A stretch of DNA of 64,000 nucleotides, from the NCBI RefSeq assembly GCF_018035235.1, contig NZ_WPCV01000002.1, positions 806,001-870,000 of the forward strand, written 5' to 3'. Positions 9,852 to 20,315 of this stretch are shown piece by piece (within the stretch, counting starts at the first letter, position 1; the number at the start of each line of letters is the position of its first letter). Under the pieces are notes generated by a model, which saw only the letters and a list, made by a program, of their open reading frames with translations, made no database searches and was not told the DNA's origin. The position numbers were made by a program, and so were the translations under genes. The DNA comes from Citrobacter sp. On2M. GTDB lineage: Bacteria > Pseudomonadota > Gammaproteobacteria > Enterobacterales > Enterobacteriaceae.

Positions 9852-10850
9852 ATGATGCAGGATTTGCGTCTGATATTAATCATTGTTGGCGCGATCGCCA
9901 TAATCGCTTTACTGGTACATGGTTTTTGGACTAGCCGTAAAGAGCGGTCTTCTATATTCCGCGATCGCCCACTGAAACGCATGAAGTCTAAACGTGAAGA
10001 CGAGGATTCGTTCGACGACAACGTCGAGGAAGACGAAGGCGTGGGCGAAGTTCGCGTTCATCGTGTGAATCATGCTCCCGGTAATGCGCAGGAACATGGT
10101 GTTCCTCCTCAGTCGCCGCAACACCAGTACCAGCCGCCTTATGCGTCTGCTCAGCCGCGTCAACCCGCGCAGCAGCCTGCGCAAGCGCCGGTACCGCCGC
10201 CGCATGTTCAACAGCCGCAGCCTGTGCAACCGCAGCAGCCGGTGCAACATCAGCCTGTTCCGCAGCAACCTGTCCAGCAGCCGATGCAGCATCAGCCCGT
10301 TGCGCCTCAGGTCCAGCAGTCCGTGCAGCCAGCGCCGCAGACCTTCCAGCCAGCAGAGCCTGTCGTTGAACATCAGCCGCAGCCTGAGCCGGTCGTTGAA
10401 GAAGCGCCTGTTGCTGAAAAACCGCAGCCTAAAGAGACGGTCATCATTATGAACGTTGCGGCTCATCATGGCAGCGAACTCAACGGAGAAGTACTGCTCA
10501 ATAGCATTCAGCAGGCCGGTTTTAAATTTGGCGATATGAATATTTTTCATCGTCATTTGAGCCCGGATGGCAGCGGTCCGTCGCTGTTTAGCCTTGCTAA
10601 TATGGTTAACCCGGGGACATTTGACCCCGAAATGACAGGCGACTTCAGTACTCCTGGCGTAACTATTTTTATGCAGGTTCCGTCCTATGGGGACGAGCTG
10701 CAAAACTTTAAGCTGATGCTGCAGTCAGCACAGCACATTGCCGATGAAGTTGGCGGTGTGGTGCTCGACGATCAACGTCGCATGATGACGCCGCAGAAAC
10801 TGCGCGAGTATCAGGACCGCATCCGCGAAGTTAAAGAATCTCGCGCCTGA
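9852..10850 (+). CDS. zipA: Cell division protein ZipA
   Basis: Anchors FtsZ to the inner membrane and is essential for septum formation. It starts [16 protein letters not shown], a single N-terminal membrane helix. A charged stretch (about residues 27–75) and a Pro/Gln-rich flexible linker (about 80–195) follow. The globular FtsZ-binding domain occupies the last ~140 residues ([28 protein letters not shown]). A GTG opens the frame at 9801, but ATG-ATG at 9852 matches the conserved N-terminus and gives 332 residues. It is divergent from cysZ and upstream of ligA. Confidence 0.97.
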   Translation: MMQDLRLILIIVGAIAIIALLVHGFWTSRKERSSIFRDRPLKRMKSKREDEDSFDDNVEEDEGVGEVRVHRVNHAPGNAQEHGVPPQSPQHQYQPPYASAQPRQPAQQPAQAPVPPPHVQQPQPVQPQQPVQHQPVPQQPVQQPMQHQPVAPQVQQSVQPAPQTFQPAEPVVEHQPQPEPVVEEAPVAEKPQPKETVIIMNVAAHHGSELNGEVLLNSIQQAGFKFGDMNIFHRHLSPDGSGPSLFSLANMVNPGTFDPEMTGDFSTPGVTIFMQVPSYGDELQNFKLMLQSAQHIADEVGGVVLDDQRRMMTPQKLREYQDRIREVKESRA

Positions 10851-10878
10851 TTTTCCTCTGGCGTGACATCTCCTTGCT

Positions 10879-10905
10879 AAACCCCCGCCTGTCGGGGGTT
10901 TTTTA
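10879..10905 (+). terminator. Terminator between zipA and ligA
   Basis: AACCCCCG...CGGGGGTT stem with a short loop, then a T run. It lies 30 bases after the zipA stop and shortly before the ligA start. Confidence 0.85.
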
Positions 10906-10912
10906 TCATTGA

Positions 10913-12937
<2,025 letters not shown>

Positions 12938-12938
12938 G

Positions 12939-13157
12939 ATGGAAAAAGAGCAGCTGGTAGAGATCGCCAATACCGTCATGCCCTTTGGCAAATATAAAGG
13001 GCGTCGGCTGATTGATGTCCCGGAAGAGTATCTGCTGTGGTTTGCCCGCAAGGATGAATTTCCGCCGGGCAAACTTGGGGAGCTGATGCAAATCACGCTG
13101 CTGATTAAAACTGAGGGGCTGACGCAGCTGGTTCAGCCCCTGAAACGCCCACTTTAG
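12939..13157 (+). CDS. ypeB: DUF3820 family protein YpeB
   Basis: A 72-residue protein of unknown function containing the DUF3820 signature MPFGKYKGRRLIDVPEEYLLWF. The ATG at 12939 was chosen over an upstream GTG because it gives the known enteric length and lies one base after ligA, implying coupling. Its stop overlaps the convergent yfeH stop by four bases. Confidence 0.9.
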   Translation: MEKEQLVEIANTVMPFGKYKGRRLIDVPEEYLLWFARKDEFPPGKLGELMQITLLIKTEGLTQLVQPLKRPL

Positions 13158-14152
13158 GCCTTCGCGGCGCGGCTCTTCTGCTGCGCCTGCAGCGCGTCCG
13201 TCTGTTGTTTGTAGCGACGCGCCAGCACGGCGCACACCATCAGCTGAATTTGGTGGAAAATCATCAATGGCAATACCATCATACCGATCACCGACGTCGG
13301 GAACAGGATGTTTGCCATGGGGATCCCATTCGCCAGACTTTTCTTCGATCCACAGAATACAATCGTGATTTCATCGGCTTTGCTGAAACCGCATTTGCGC
13401 GCAACAAAGACGTTGATAGCAATCACGATGGCCAGCAATATGATGCTGACAACCACGATAAACAGCAGTGAACCTACCCCCACTTTGTGCCAGATCCCAT
13501 TAACCACGGCTTCACTGAAGGCGGAGTAAACCACCAGTAAAATGGAAGATTGATCCGTTTTTGCAATCCATTTTTTATGCTGTGACACCCAGTTGCCAAT
13601 CCACGGTCGCGAGAGATGACCCAGCACGAACGGCAGCAGCAGCTGCAGCATGATTTTCCCCACCTGTTCCAGGCTGCCTTCTGCGCCATGCATATTCATG
13701 ACCAGGCCTACCAGCAGTGGCGAAAGAAAAATACCCAGTAAGCTGGAGGCCGAAGCTGAACACACGGCGGCGGCAACGTTACCACCTGCCATTGAGGTAA
13801 AGGCGATAGCCGATTGCACCGTGGCTGGCAAAATACACAGATACAGGAATCCGGTGTACAGCATCGGATCAACGTTGACGGGGGCCCACCAGGCGAACAG
13901 AACGCCCAGCACCGGGAAAACAACAAACGTGCTGCACATTACCCACAGATGCAAGCGCCAGTGGCTACCGCCGGCAATAATTGCGTCACGAGAGAGCTTG
14001 GCCCCGTGCATAAAAAACAGCAGGGCAATGGCGGCGGTGGTCAAGCCTTCAAAGAAAGGCACAAAGCCACCTTCGGCCGGGAAAAACGACGCCAGCAAAA
14101 CGACGGTAATCAGCGTTATCGTGAACGGATCAAGAATACGAAAAAGTTTCAT
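13154..14152 (-). CDS. yfeH: Bile acid:sodium symporter family protein YfeH
   Basis: A 332-residue polytopic inner-membrane protein of the SBF-like/BASS family. It has about ten hydrophobic segments and the conserved SAIAFTSMAGGNVAAAVCSASASSLLG and CGSKKSLANGIPMA stretches, the latter typical of the sodium-binding crossover region. The substrate is not known. It is divergent from yfeR, the LysR-type regulator that adjoins it in E. coli. Confidence 0.93.
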   Translation of the reverse strand: MKLFRILDPFTITLITVVLLASFFPAEGGFVPFFEGLTTAAIALLFFMHGAKLSRDAIIAGGSHWRLHLWVMCSTFVVFPVLGVLFAWWAPVNVDPMLYTGFLYLCILPATVQSAIAFTSMAGGNVAAAVCSASASSLLGIFLSPLLVGLVMNMHGAEGSLEQVGKIMLQLLLPFVLGHLSRPWIGNWVSQHKKWIAKTDQSSILLVVYSAFSEAVVNGIWHKVGVGSLLFIVVVSIILLAIVIAINVFVARKCGFSKADEITIVFCGSKKSLANGIPMANILFPTSVIGMMVLPLMIFHQIQLMVCAVLARRYKQQTDALQAQQKSRAAKA

Positions 14153-14241
14153 AAAGACTCCTGAAATTCGGTAGCAACATTTTGCGTTTTTCCGTTTGAG
14201 AAATAAAATTGATTTATTGCATCCATATATGAATCGAATAG

Positions 14242-15168
14242 ATGAATTACTCTCTGCGTCAGTTGCGTATCTTTGTCACCGTCGCCCAGGCCAAAAGTTT
14301 TAGCCGGGCGGGGGATATTATTGGCTTAAGCCAGTCGGCGGTCAGCCATAGCGTTAAAGAGCTTGAAGCTCAGACGGGGGTGCGCTTATTGGACAGAACA
14401 ACGCGGGAAGTGGTGCTGACGGAAGCCGGACACCAGCTGGCGACGCGGCTGGAACGTATTCTGGATGAGCTGCACAGCACGCTGCGCGAAGCCGGTCAGG
14501 TGGGAACGCAGTTAACCGGTACAGTACGGGTTGCCGCCAGCCAGACAATCTCTGCTCACCTTATTCCGCAGTGTATTGCCCAGAGCAATCAGCTTTATCC
14601 GGCAATCGATTTTGTGCTGCATGACCGGCCACAGCAGTGGGTACTGGAGAGTATTCGCCAGGGAGAAGTAGATTTTGGTATTGTGATTGATCCCGGGGCA
14701 GTGACCGATCTGCAATGTGAAGCCGTACTGTCCGAACCGTTCCTGCTGCTGTGTCGCCAGGATCATCCGTTGGCCCAACGTGAGTGGGTAAACTGGCAGG
14801 ATTTGTACCACGAACGTCTGGTGTTACAGGATTACGCTTCCGGCAGTCGACCGCTGATCGATGCGGCGCTGGCCCATTTCTCCATTGATGCCAATATTGT
14901 TCAGGAGATTGGTCATCCCGCCACGCTGTTCCCAATGGTTGAAGCGGGGATTGGCATCAGCGTTCTGCCCGCGCTGGCGCTCCCCTTACCGCAGGGGAGT
15001 CATCTGCAGGTTAAGCGCCTGACGCCGGTTGTTGAACGGCAGCTGATGCTGGCTCGACGTAAAAACCGCTCTTTATCAACCGCGGCTCAGGCGCTGTGGG
15101 ATGTGGTGCGTATGCAGGCAAGTGCATTAACCGCCGGTCGTGCCCGCGATCCGCTGTATCAGATTTAA
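14242..15168 (+). CDS. yfeR: LysR-type transcriptional regulator YfeR
   Basis: A 308-residue LysR regulator. The N-terminal winged HTH (residues ~3–60; [23 protein letters not shown]) precedes a periplasmic-binding-like effector domain. It is divergently transcribed from yfeH over ~90 bases, the usual arrangement for LysR control of a neighbouring transporter. From memory, E. coli YfeR responds to osmolarity and affects yfeH. The ligand is unknown. Confidence 0.92.
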   Translation: MNYSLRQLRIFVTVAQAKSFSRAGDIIGLSQSAVSHSVKELEAQTGVRLLDRTTREVVLTEAGHQLATRLERILDELHSTLREAGQVGTQLTGTVRVAASQTISAHLIPQCIAQSNQLYPAIDFVLHDRPQQWVLESIRQGEVDFGIVIDPGAVTDLQCEAVLSEPFLLLCRQDHPLAQREWVNWQDLYHERLVLQDYASGSRPLIDAALAHFSIDANIVQEIGHPATLFPMVEAGIGISVLPALALPLPQGSHLQVKRLTPVVERQLMLARRKNRSLSTAAQALWDVVRMQASALTAGRARDPLYQI

Positions 15169-15193
15169 TTATCTGTCCGACTGGGTTAATGTG

Positions 15194-15955
15194 TTAGAAC
15201 AAGTATTTAAGAGAATAAATAATACCATCCTGCAGGAATGATTCTCCCAGTTTATTATCTGCGTAACGATACTGAATACCTGCGGTAAGATGCGGCGTCG
15301 CATTCCACCAGAAAGCGACTGCGCCGTTGATTCCGTCCTTACCGCCATTACCTGCCGCGTAGGTTTCATTGCGGTCAAATTCGTATTCGTTCCAGTTCGT
15401 TACGCTGAATTTCTCGCTGCCGAGCGAGAAGCTATATCCGGCCACCCAGCCCATTACATAACCATTATCCCCAGTATAATATGTCTGATCGGTATAACGT
15501 TTGGCAAAGAAGGGCTTAAACCAATACCCATTGCCTGTGAAATTATAACCTAACCCATAGAGAAACATATCATCATGGAAGTTAGCACGATTCGGCGAAC
15601 CATAAGTTCCGTAAGCATGGAGATAGAGGTTTAACCCTGTATCACCAAGATAGATACGGTTGGTATTTTTGAAAGTGTAACGCTGTTCGCTGCCGGGTTT
15701 AGCGTGACGGCCATTGTAGAAATTCTCCCAATCGAAGAAGCCGTACATTTCTCCCCAGCTAAAGTTCGCTCCGCCTTCAAGCTCCAGATACCCAAAGTCA
15801 TCTTTGTGTGATTTTTTACTGGTTTTTTCTGTAGTCTCTGATGTCCAGTCGAGATAATGCAGGCCGATATCGGCAAATCCACTTTTATATTCCGCATGGG
15901 ATAGTGCGGGAATAATGAGTAAAGATGAGAGTGTCAGAGTAAAGAATTTTTTCAT
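15194..15955 (-). CDS. yfeN: Tsx-like outer-membrane channel YfeN
   Basis: A 253-residue outer-membrane beta-barrel of the nucleoside-channel (Tsx) family. It has a clear signal peptide (MKKFFTLTLSSLLIIPALSHA). Strands are rich in aromatics (GLHYLDWTSETTEKTSKK, FFDWENFYNG), and the last residue is Phe (SLKYLF), typical for BAM-dependent insertion. It lies beside the xanthosine genes xapAB, which fits a role in nucleoside passage across the outer membrane. This role is inferred. Confidence 0.88.
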   Translation of the reverse strand: MKKFFTLTLSSLLIIPALSHAEYKSGFADIGLHYLDWTSETTEKTSKKSHKDDFGYLELEGGANFSWGEMYGFFDWENFYNGRHAKPGSEQRYTFKNTNRIYLGDTGLNLYLHAYGTYGSPNRANFHDDMFLYGLGYNFTGNGYWFKPFFAKRYTDQTYYTGDNGYVMGWVAGYSFSLGSEKFSVTNWNEYEFDRNETYAAGNGGKDGINGAVAFWWNATPHLTAGIQYRYADNKLGESFLQDGIIYSLKYLF

Positions 15956-16208
15956 AGCATATTTCCCTATGCCAATAGTTATTAACAGGTTAATTAAAAA
16001 AGTGATTTATAAAAATATAAACAGCATATTGTTAAGATAAAGAGTAGATAACTACCAATACTGTTTTGCCTCTTTATTAATACAGAAGCGATCTAAATCC
16101 ATCGATATCAAATGACTATTGATAGCACGTGAAAAGTGTATTGGTCAGCACAGGTCGAAGGTCGTTATAAAAAGGAGTCAAATTTAAACCGATAGAACAA
16201 GGATACTT

Positions 16209-17042
16209 ATGTCTCACGCTCTTTTTTCTCATAATCCTGAGTATTGTGTTGATATTATTCGTGCATATGCAACGGAATTTACCCCGCGAATCGCGTTTAT
16301 TTTGGGTTCTGGCCTGGGTGCGCTGGCGGAGCAAATTGAGAATGCGGTCGCCATCTCCTATGAAAAACTTCCCGGTTTTCCTGTGAGTACCGTTCACGGT
16401 CATGCTGGAGAACTGGTACTCGGTCATCTGGCGGGTGTTCCTGTTGCTTGTATGAAAGGGCGTGGGCATTTTTATGAAGGTCGGGGTATGACGGTTATGA
16501 CTGACGCCATTCGCACCCTGAAATTGCTGGGTTGTGAAGTATTGTTCTGTACAAATGCGGCAGGATCACTGCGTCCTGAAGTTGGCCCAGGAAGTCTGGT
16601 GGCGTTGTGCGATCACATTAACACTATGCCGGGTACGCCGATGGTTGGAGCGAATGATGAGCGTTTTGGCGATCGCTTTTTCTCGCTGGCAAATGCTTAC
16701 GATGCAGATTACCGCGCCATTCTTCAGGTCGTTGCGGCAGAGGAGGGATTCCCCCTCACCGAAGGCGTATTTGTTTCTTATCCGGGTCCGAACTTCGAAA
16801 CTGCGGCAGAAATACGCATGATGCAGATTATTGGCGGCGATGTGGTCGGAATGTCAGTGGTGCCGGAAGTTATTACTGCACGTCATTGTGGTCTCAAGGT
16901 CGTTGCCGTCTCTGCGATCACCAATCTGGCGGAAGGGTTAGGAGATGTAAAACTGTCCCATGCTCAGACGCTGGCTGCGGCTGAGCTGTCCCGTCAGAAC
17001 TTTATTAATCTGATTTGCGGTTTTTTACGCAAATTAGCCTAA
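16209..17042 (+). CDS. xapA: Xanthosine phosphorylase (purine nucleoside phosphorylase II)
   Basis: Cleaves xanthosine, inosine and guanosine with phosphate to base plus ribose-1-phosphate. It has 277 residues of the trimeric PNP-II family. Features are GSGLGALAEQIE (phosphate loop), CMKGRGHFYEGRGM, CTNAAGSLRPEVGPGSLV and SYPGPNFETAAEIRMM. It is the first gene of xapA-xapB; the LysR-type xapR follows downstream, as in E. coli. Confidence 0.96.
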   Translation: MSHALFSHNPEYCVDIIRAYATEFTPRIAFILGSGLGALAEQIENAVAISYEKLPGFPVSTVHGHAGELVLGHLAGVPVACMKGRGHFYEGRGMTVMTDAIRTLKLLGCEVLFCTNAAGSLRPEVGPGSLVALCDHINTMPGTPMVGANDERFGDRFFSLANAYDADYRAILQVVAAEEGFPLTEGVFVSYPGPNFETAAEIRMMQIIGGDVVGMSVVPEVITARHCGLKVVAVSAITNLAEGLGDVKLSHAQTLAAAELSRQNFINLICGFLRKLA

Positions 17043-17055
17043 ACACACAATAACA

Positions 17056-17076
17056 AAGGCTCCTTTTGGGAGCCTT
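17056..17076 (+). other. RNA hairpin between xapA and xapB
   Basis: AAGGCTCC/GGAGCCTT arms with a 5-base loop and no T run. It probably protects the xapA mRNA 3' end or tunes the xapA:xapB ratio rather than terminating transcription. Confidence 0.45.
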
Positions 17077-17098
17077 ACCTCACGGCAAGGAATAAAAA

Positions 17099-18355
17099 AT
17101 GGGTATTACGTCCCGCTTAAAAATCATGTCGTTTTTGCAATATTTTATCTGGGGTAGCTGGCTGGTTACCCTGGGTTCTTACATGATTAACACCCTGGAT
17201 TTTACCGGCGCGAATGTGGGTATGGTCTACAGCTCGAAAGGGCTTGCCGCGATTATTATGCCGGGAATTATGGGGATCATCGCCGATAAGTGGCTGCGTG
17301 CCGAGCGCGCTTATATGCTGTGCCACCTGGTGTGTGCTGGCGTGTTGCTGTACGCCACAACCGTTACCGATCCACAGACCATGTTCTGGGTAATGTTGGT
17401 TAATGCGATGGCGTATATGCCGACAATTGCGCTATCGAACAGCGTCTCATATTCATGCCTTGCACAATCGGGTCAGGATCCGGTCACTGCGTTCCCGCCA
17501 ATTCGTGTGTTTGGCACGATAGGTTTTATTGTTGCGATGTGGACGGTCAGCTTAATGGGACTGGAGTTGAGCAGCGCGCAGCTGTATATCGCTTCAGGCG
17601 CATCGCTGCTGCTGGCTCTGTATGCGCTGACGTTGCCAAAAATACCGGTTGCGGAGAAAAAAGCGTCCGCCACGCTTGCCAGTAAACTGGGGCTGGATGC
17701 GTTTGTGCTGTTTAAAAATCCGCGCATGGCAATTTTCTTTTTGTTTGCCATGATGCTGGGGGCGGTGCTGCAAATCACCAACGTCTTTGGCAATCCGTTC
17801 CTGCATGATTTTGCCCGTAACCCTGAGTTTGCCAACAGCTTTGTGGTGAAATATCCCTCCATTTTGCTGTCAGTTTCGCAGATGGCGGAAGTGGGTTTTA
17901 TCCTCACTATTCCATTCTTCCTGAAACGCTTTGGCATTAAAACAGTGATGCTGATGAGTATGCTGGCGTGGACGCTGCGCTTTGGCTTCTTTGCCTTTGG
18001 CGATCCGTCTCCGTTTGGCTTTGTGCTGCTGCTAATGTCGATGATCGTTTACGGTTGTGCGTTTGATTTCTTCAACATCTCCGGCTCGGTATTTGTCGAG
18101 CAGGAAGTTGATTCAAGGATTCGCGCCAGCGCCCAGGGGCTGTTTATGACGATGGTAAATGGCATTGGCGCGTGGGTGGGTTCAATCCTGAGCGGGATGG
18201 CGGTGGACTATTTTTCTGTCGATGGCGTCAAGGATTGGCAAACAATCTGGTTGGTGTTTGCTGCTTATGCTTTGGCACTGGCAATTGTTTTTGCGTTGTT
18301 CTTTAAATATCAACATCATCCAGAAAAATTGTCGACTAAATCATTGGCTCATTAA
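17099..18355 (+). CDS. xapB: Xanthosine permease XapB
   Basis: A 418-residue MFS nucleoside:H+ symporter of the NupG/XapB family with twelve hydrophobic segments. The family start MGITSRLKIMSFLQYFIWGSWLVT and the C-terminal SGMAVDYFSVDGVKDWQTIWLVF region are present. It lies 56 bases after xapA in the same direction and imports the xanthosine that XapA splits. A good Shine-Dalgarno (CAAGGAA) precedes the ATG. Confidence 0.95.
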   Translation: MGITSRLKIMSFLQYFIWGSWLVTLGSYMINTLDFTGANVGMVYSSKGLAAIIMPGIMGIIADKWLRAERAYMLCHLVCAGVLLYATTVTDPQTMFWVMLVNAMAYMPTIALSNSVSYSCLAQSGQDPVTAFPPIRVFGTIGFIVAMWTVSLMGLELSSAQLYIASGASLLLALYALTLPKIPVAEKKASATLASKLGLDAFVLFKNPRMAIFFLFAMMLGAVLQITNVFGNPFLHDFARNPEFANSFVVKYPSILLSVSQMAEVGFILTIPFFLKRFGIKTVMLMSMLAWTLRFGFFAFGDPSPFGFVLLLMSMIVYGCAFDFFNISGSVFVEQEVDSRIRASAQGLFMTMVNGIGAWVGSILSGMAVDYFSVDGVKDWQTIWLVFAAYALALAIVFALFFKYQHHPEKLSTKSLAH

Positions 18356-18365
18356 AATTATTTAA

Positions 18366-18387
18366 CTGGCGAGGGGATGCTCGCCAG
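18366..18387 (+). other. Hairpin after xapB
   Basis: CTGGCGAG ... CTCGCCAG, an 8-bp perfect stem with a 6-base loop, 10 bases after the xapB stop. No T run follows. It may cap the xapAB message or partly insulate the following small gene. Confidence 0.45.
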
Positions 18388-18412
18388 CTCATTTCACAAA
18401 CAAGGATTTCAT

Positions 18413-18571
18413 GTGAAAGAAATCATTCTATCCTCAGGCATTGGGTTTGGCATTGGGGCATTATTTACTTTATGCCGAATACCTATTCCTGCACCAAATG
18501 TTTTACCCGGGGTTTTATCTATTGTGTTTATGTATATTGGGTATCTTGTCGTTAAATCTATTTTTTACTAA
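18413..18571 (+). CDS. xapX: XapX-domain small membrane protein
   Basis: A 52-residue hydrophobic protein with the XapX (DUF1427) pattern: two membrane helices around RIPIPAPNVLPGVLSIVFMYIGY. It starts at GTG 18413 with AAGGA upstream; a longer upstream frame exists but has no ribosome site. It lies between xapB and xapR in the same direction, so it probably belongs to the xanthosine locus. The function is unknown; a helper of nucleoside uptake is a guess. Confidence 0.75.
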   Translation: MKEIILSSGIGFGIGALFTLCRIPIPAPNVLPGVLSIVFMYIGYLVVKSIFY

Positions 18572-18622
18572 GCAATGTGGTAGATTCCAGACGTTATCCC
18601 TTATTCCTGGAGTGTAACAGTG

Positions 18623-19507
18623 ATGGAACGAGCTCACCGAATCGATCTGAAGTTATTGCGTTATTTTCTCGCTGTTGCAGAAGAGTTGCATTTTGGCCGG
18701 GCTGCTGCCCGGTTAAATATGTCACAACCCCCTCTGAGTATTCATATCAAAGAACTTGAACAGCAACTTGGTACCTTGTTATTTATTCGACATTCTCGCA
18801 GCGTTGCGTTAACTCATGCCGGAAAAATTCTGATGGAGGAGTCGCGTCGTTTGTTAGCCAATGCAAATCAGGCTATGGCGAGAGTGGAGCAGATTGGTCG
18901 CGGCGAAGCGGGGCGTATTGAATTGGGTGTGGTTGGTACGGCACTGTGGGGAAGAATGCGTCCCGCAATGCACTATTTTTTGAAAGCAAATCCCAATGTT
19001 GAAGTACTGTTTCGCGAAAAATCGCCAGGTATGCAAATGGCGTTATTAGAGCGTCGGGAGCTCGATGCAGGGATATGGCGTATGGCAATTGAACCAACGG
19101 TTGGTTTTACCAGCTTACGTCTGCATGAATCTTCATTCATGGTTGCAGTACCGGAAGATCACATTCTGGCCTCCAGGGATTCTGTTCCTCTGGCGGCGCT
19201 GCGCAACGAATATTTTGTCACGCTGCCGTCCGTACATTCCGATTGGGGATTTTTGCAACGTGTATGTCAGCAGGCAGGCTTCTCGCCAATGATTATTCGT
19301 GAGGTTGTTGAGCCCCAGACAGTGCTGGCAATGATCAGTATGGGAATCGGGATTACGTTAATGGCTGATGGTTATGCACAAATGAGCTGGCCTGGCGTGG
19401 TATTCCGGCCATTAGAGGAACGTATTCCGGCGGATTTGTATATTGTCTATGAACAGCATCAGGCCACGCCAGCGTTAACGAAGTTGATTGATGCTTTGGT
19501 CGGGTAA
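18623..19507 (+). CDS. xapR: LysR-type activator of xapAB, XapR
   Basis: A LysR-type regulator of 294 residues. The N-terminal HTH (YFLAVAEELHFGRAAARLNMSQPPLSIHIKELE, split here by its helix turn) is followed by the effector domain. In E. coli XapR binds xanthosine or deoxyinosine and activates xapAB. It lies downstream of xapB-xapX in the same direction. The ATG at 18623 was chosen over the immediately preceding GTG because it matches the family start MERxxRxDLKLL. Confidence 0.93.
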   Translation: MERAHRIDLKLLRYFLAVAEELHFGRAAARLNMSQPPLSIHIKELEQQLGTLLFIRHSRSVALTHAGKILMEESRRLLANANQAMARVEQIGRGEAGRIELGVVGTALWGRMRPAMHYFLKANPNVEVLFREKSPGMQMALLERRELDAGIWRMAIEPTVGFTSLRLHESSFMVAVPEDHILASRDSVPLAALRNEYFVTLPSVHSDWGFLQRVCQQAGFSPMIIREVVEPQTVLAMISMGIGITLMADGYAQMSWPGVVFRPLEERIPADLYIVYEQHQATPALTKLIDALVG

Positions 19508-19624
19508 GCATTGCAGGATGACTCGCTTGCTCGCCCTTCGGGCCGTCACCGTAAACGGCTCCGTTGTTTCGCTGCGCTCAACACCGAACCTGCTGCAGGT
19601 TCGAATGTTAAAAATCGCAGATAG

Positions 19625-19653
19625 CAAAAAGGCGCCTTTAGGGCGCCTTTTTA
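19625..19653 (-). terminator. Terminator of the valine/lysine tRNA operon (and of xapR)
   Basis: GGCGCC ... GGCGCC hairpin flanked by A5 on one side and T5 on the other, so it can work on both strands between convergent xapR and lysV. Confidence 0.85.
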
Positions 19654-19656
19654 CAT

Positions 19657-19732
19657 TGGTGGGTCGTGCAGGATTCGAACCTGCGACCAATTGATTAAAA
19701 GTCAACTGCTCTACCAACTGAGCTAACGACCC
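19657..19732 (-). tRNA. lysV: tRNA-Lys (anticodon TTT)
   Basis: 76 nt with encoded CCA. The minus strand begins GGGTCGTTAGCTCAGTTGGT, the anticodon loop is CTTTTAA and the T arm GGTTCGAATCC. It is the last gene of the valU-valX-valY-lysV operon upstream of gltX in E. coli. Confidence 0.97.
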
Positions 19733-19736
19733 GAAG

Positions 19737-19812
19737 TGGTGGGTGATGACGGGATCGAACCGCCGACCCCCTCCTTGTAAGGGAGGTGCTCTCCCAGCTG
19801 AGCTAATCACCC
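19737..19812 (-). tRNA. valY: tRNA-Val (anticodon TAC), third copy
   Basis: 76 nt with encoded CCA. The minus strand begins GGGTGATTAGCTCAGCTGGG and the anticodon loop is CTTACAA. The T arm reads GGTTCGATCCC. It is identical to the next copy and separated from lysV by four bases. Confidence 0.97.
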
Positions 19813-19859
19813 ACTTCGGTACTTCAATTTTATCGTAAGAAATCCAGCTGGCGAGAAAG

Positions 19860-19935
19860 TGGTGGGTGATGACGGGATCGAACCGCCGACCCCCTCCTTG
19901 TAAGGGAGGTGCTCTCCCAGCTGAGCTAATCACCC
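19860..19935 (-). tRNA. valX: tRNA-Val (anticodon TAC), second copy
   Basis: 76 nt with encoded CCA, the same sequence as the copy at 19737. A 47-base spacer with no other gene separates the two. It is part of the same leftward operon. Confidence 0.97.
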
Positions 19936-19981
19936 ACTTCTCAATTTCTTACTCTACACGGCGGAGACTACATAAAGTAGT

Positions 19982-20057
19982 TGGTGGGTGATGACGGGTT
20001 CGAACCGCCGACCCCCTCCTTGTAAGGGAGGTGCTCTCCCAGCTGAGCTAATCACCC
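19982..20057 (-). tRNA. valU: tRNA-Val (anticodon TAC), first copy
   Basis: 76 nt with encoded CCA. It differs from the other two valine copies in the T loop (GGTTCGAACCC instead of GGTTCGATCCC). It is the promoter-proximal gene of the tRNA operon. Confidence 0.97.
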
Positions 20058-20074
20058 CCGCTGTGTGGAGTCGC

Positions 20075-20102
20075 ATTATAGGGAGAGTTGAAAATGAGTC
20101 AA
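20075..20102 (-). promoter_or_regulatory. Sigma-70 promoter of the valU tRNA operon
   Basis: On the minus strand, TTGACT, a 16-base spacer and a perfect TATAAT, followed by a GC-containing discriminator, about 18 bases before the first valine tRNA. This is the usual stable-RNA promoter layout. Confidence 0.75.
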
Positions 20103-20315
20103 CGCATTTTCTAAAGAAATTGTTCGTTCGTCGTAAATTTAAACAAAACGATCGCAAAACAATCCATGTCGCATGATTTGTATACGAAAATGGCAAAGCG
20201 TGATGTTCCAACCTGAACAACATTGAGGAATCAGACCACGGTGATAGAATACGAGCCTGATAATCTTCCCTGGATTTGCCGGTTGTCGGCATCTTTATAA
20301 ACGTAAGGCCATTTC

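Noticed and set aside
9909-10703. 264-codon minus-strand frame over zipA with Arg/Leu repeats
   Set aside because: The repeats are simply the complement of the Pro/Gln-rich ZipA linker.
19657-20057. CRISPR-like or integrative repeats
   Set aside because: The repeated ~76-base units are three valine tRNAs and a lysine tRNA with full cloverleaf features; no CRISPR array or phage att pair is seen in the window.
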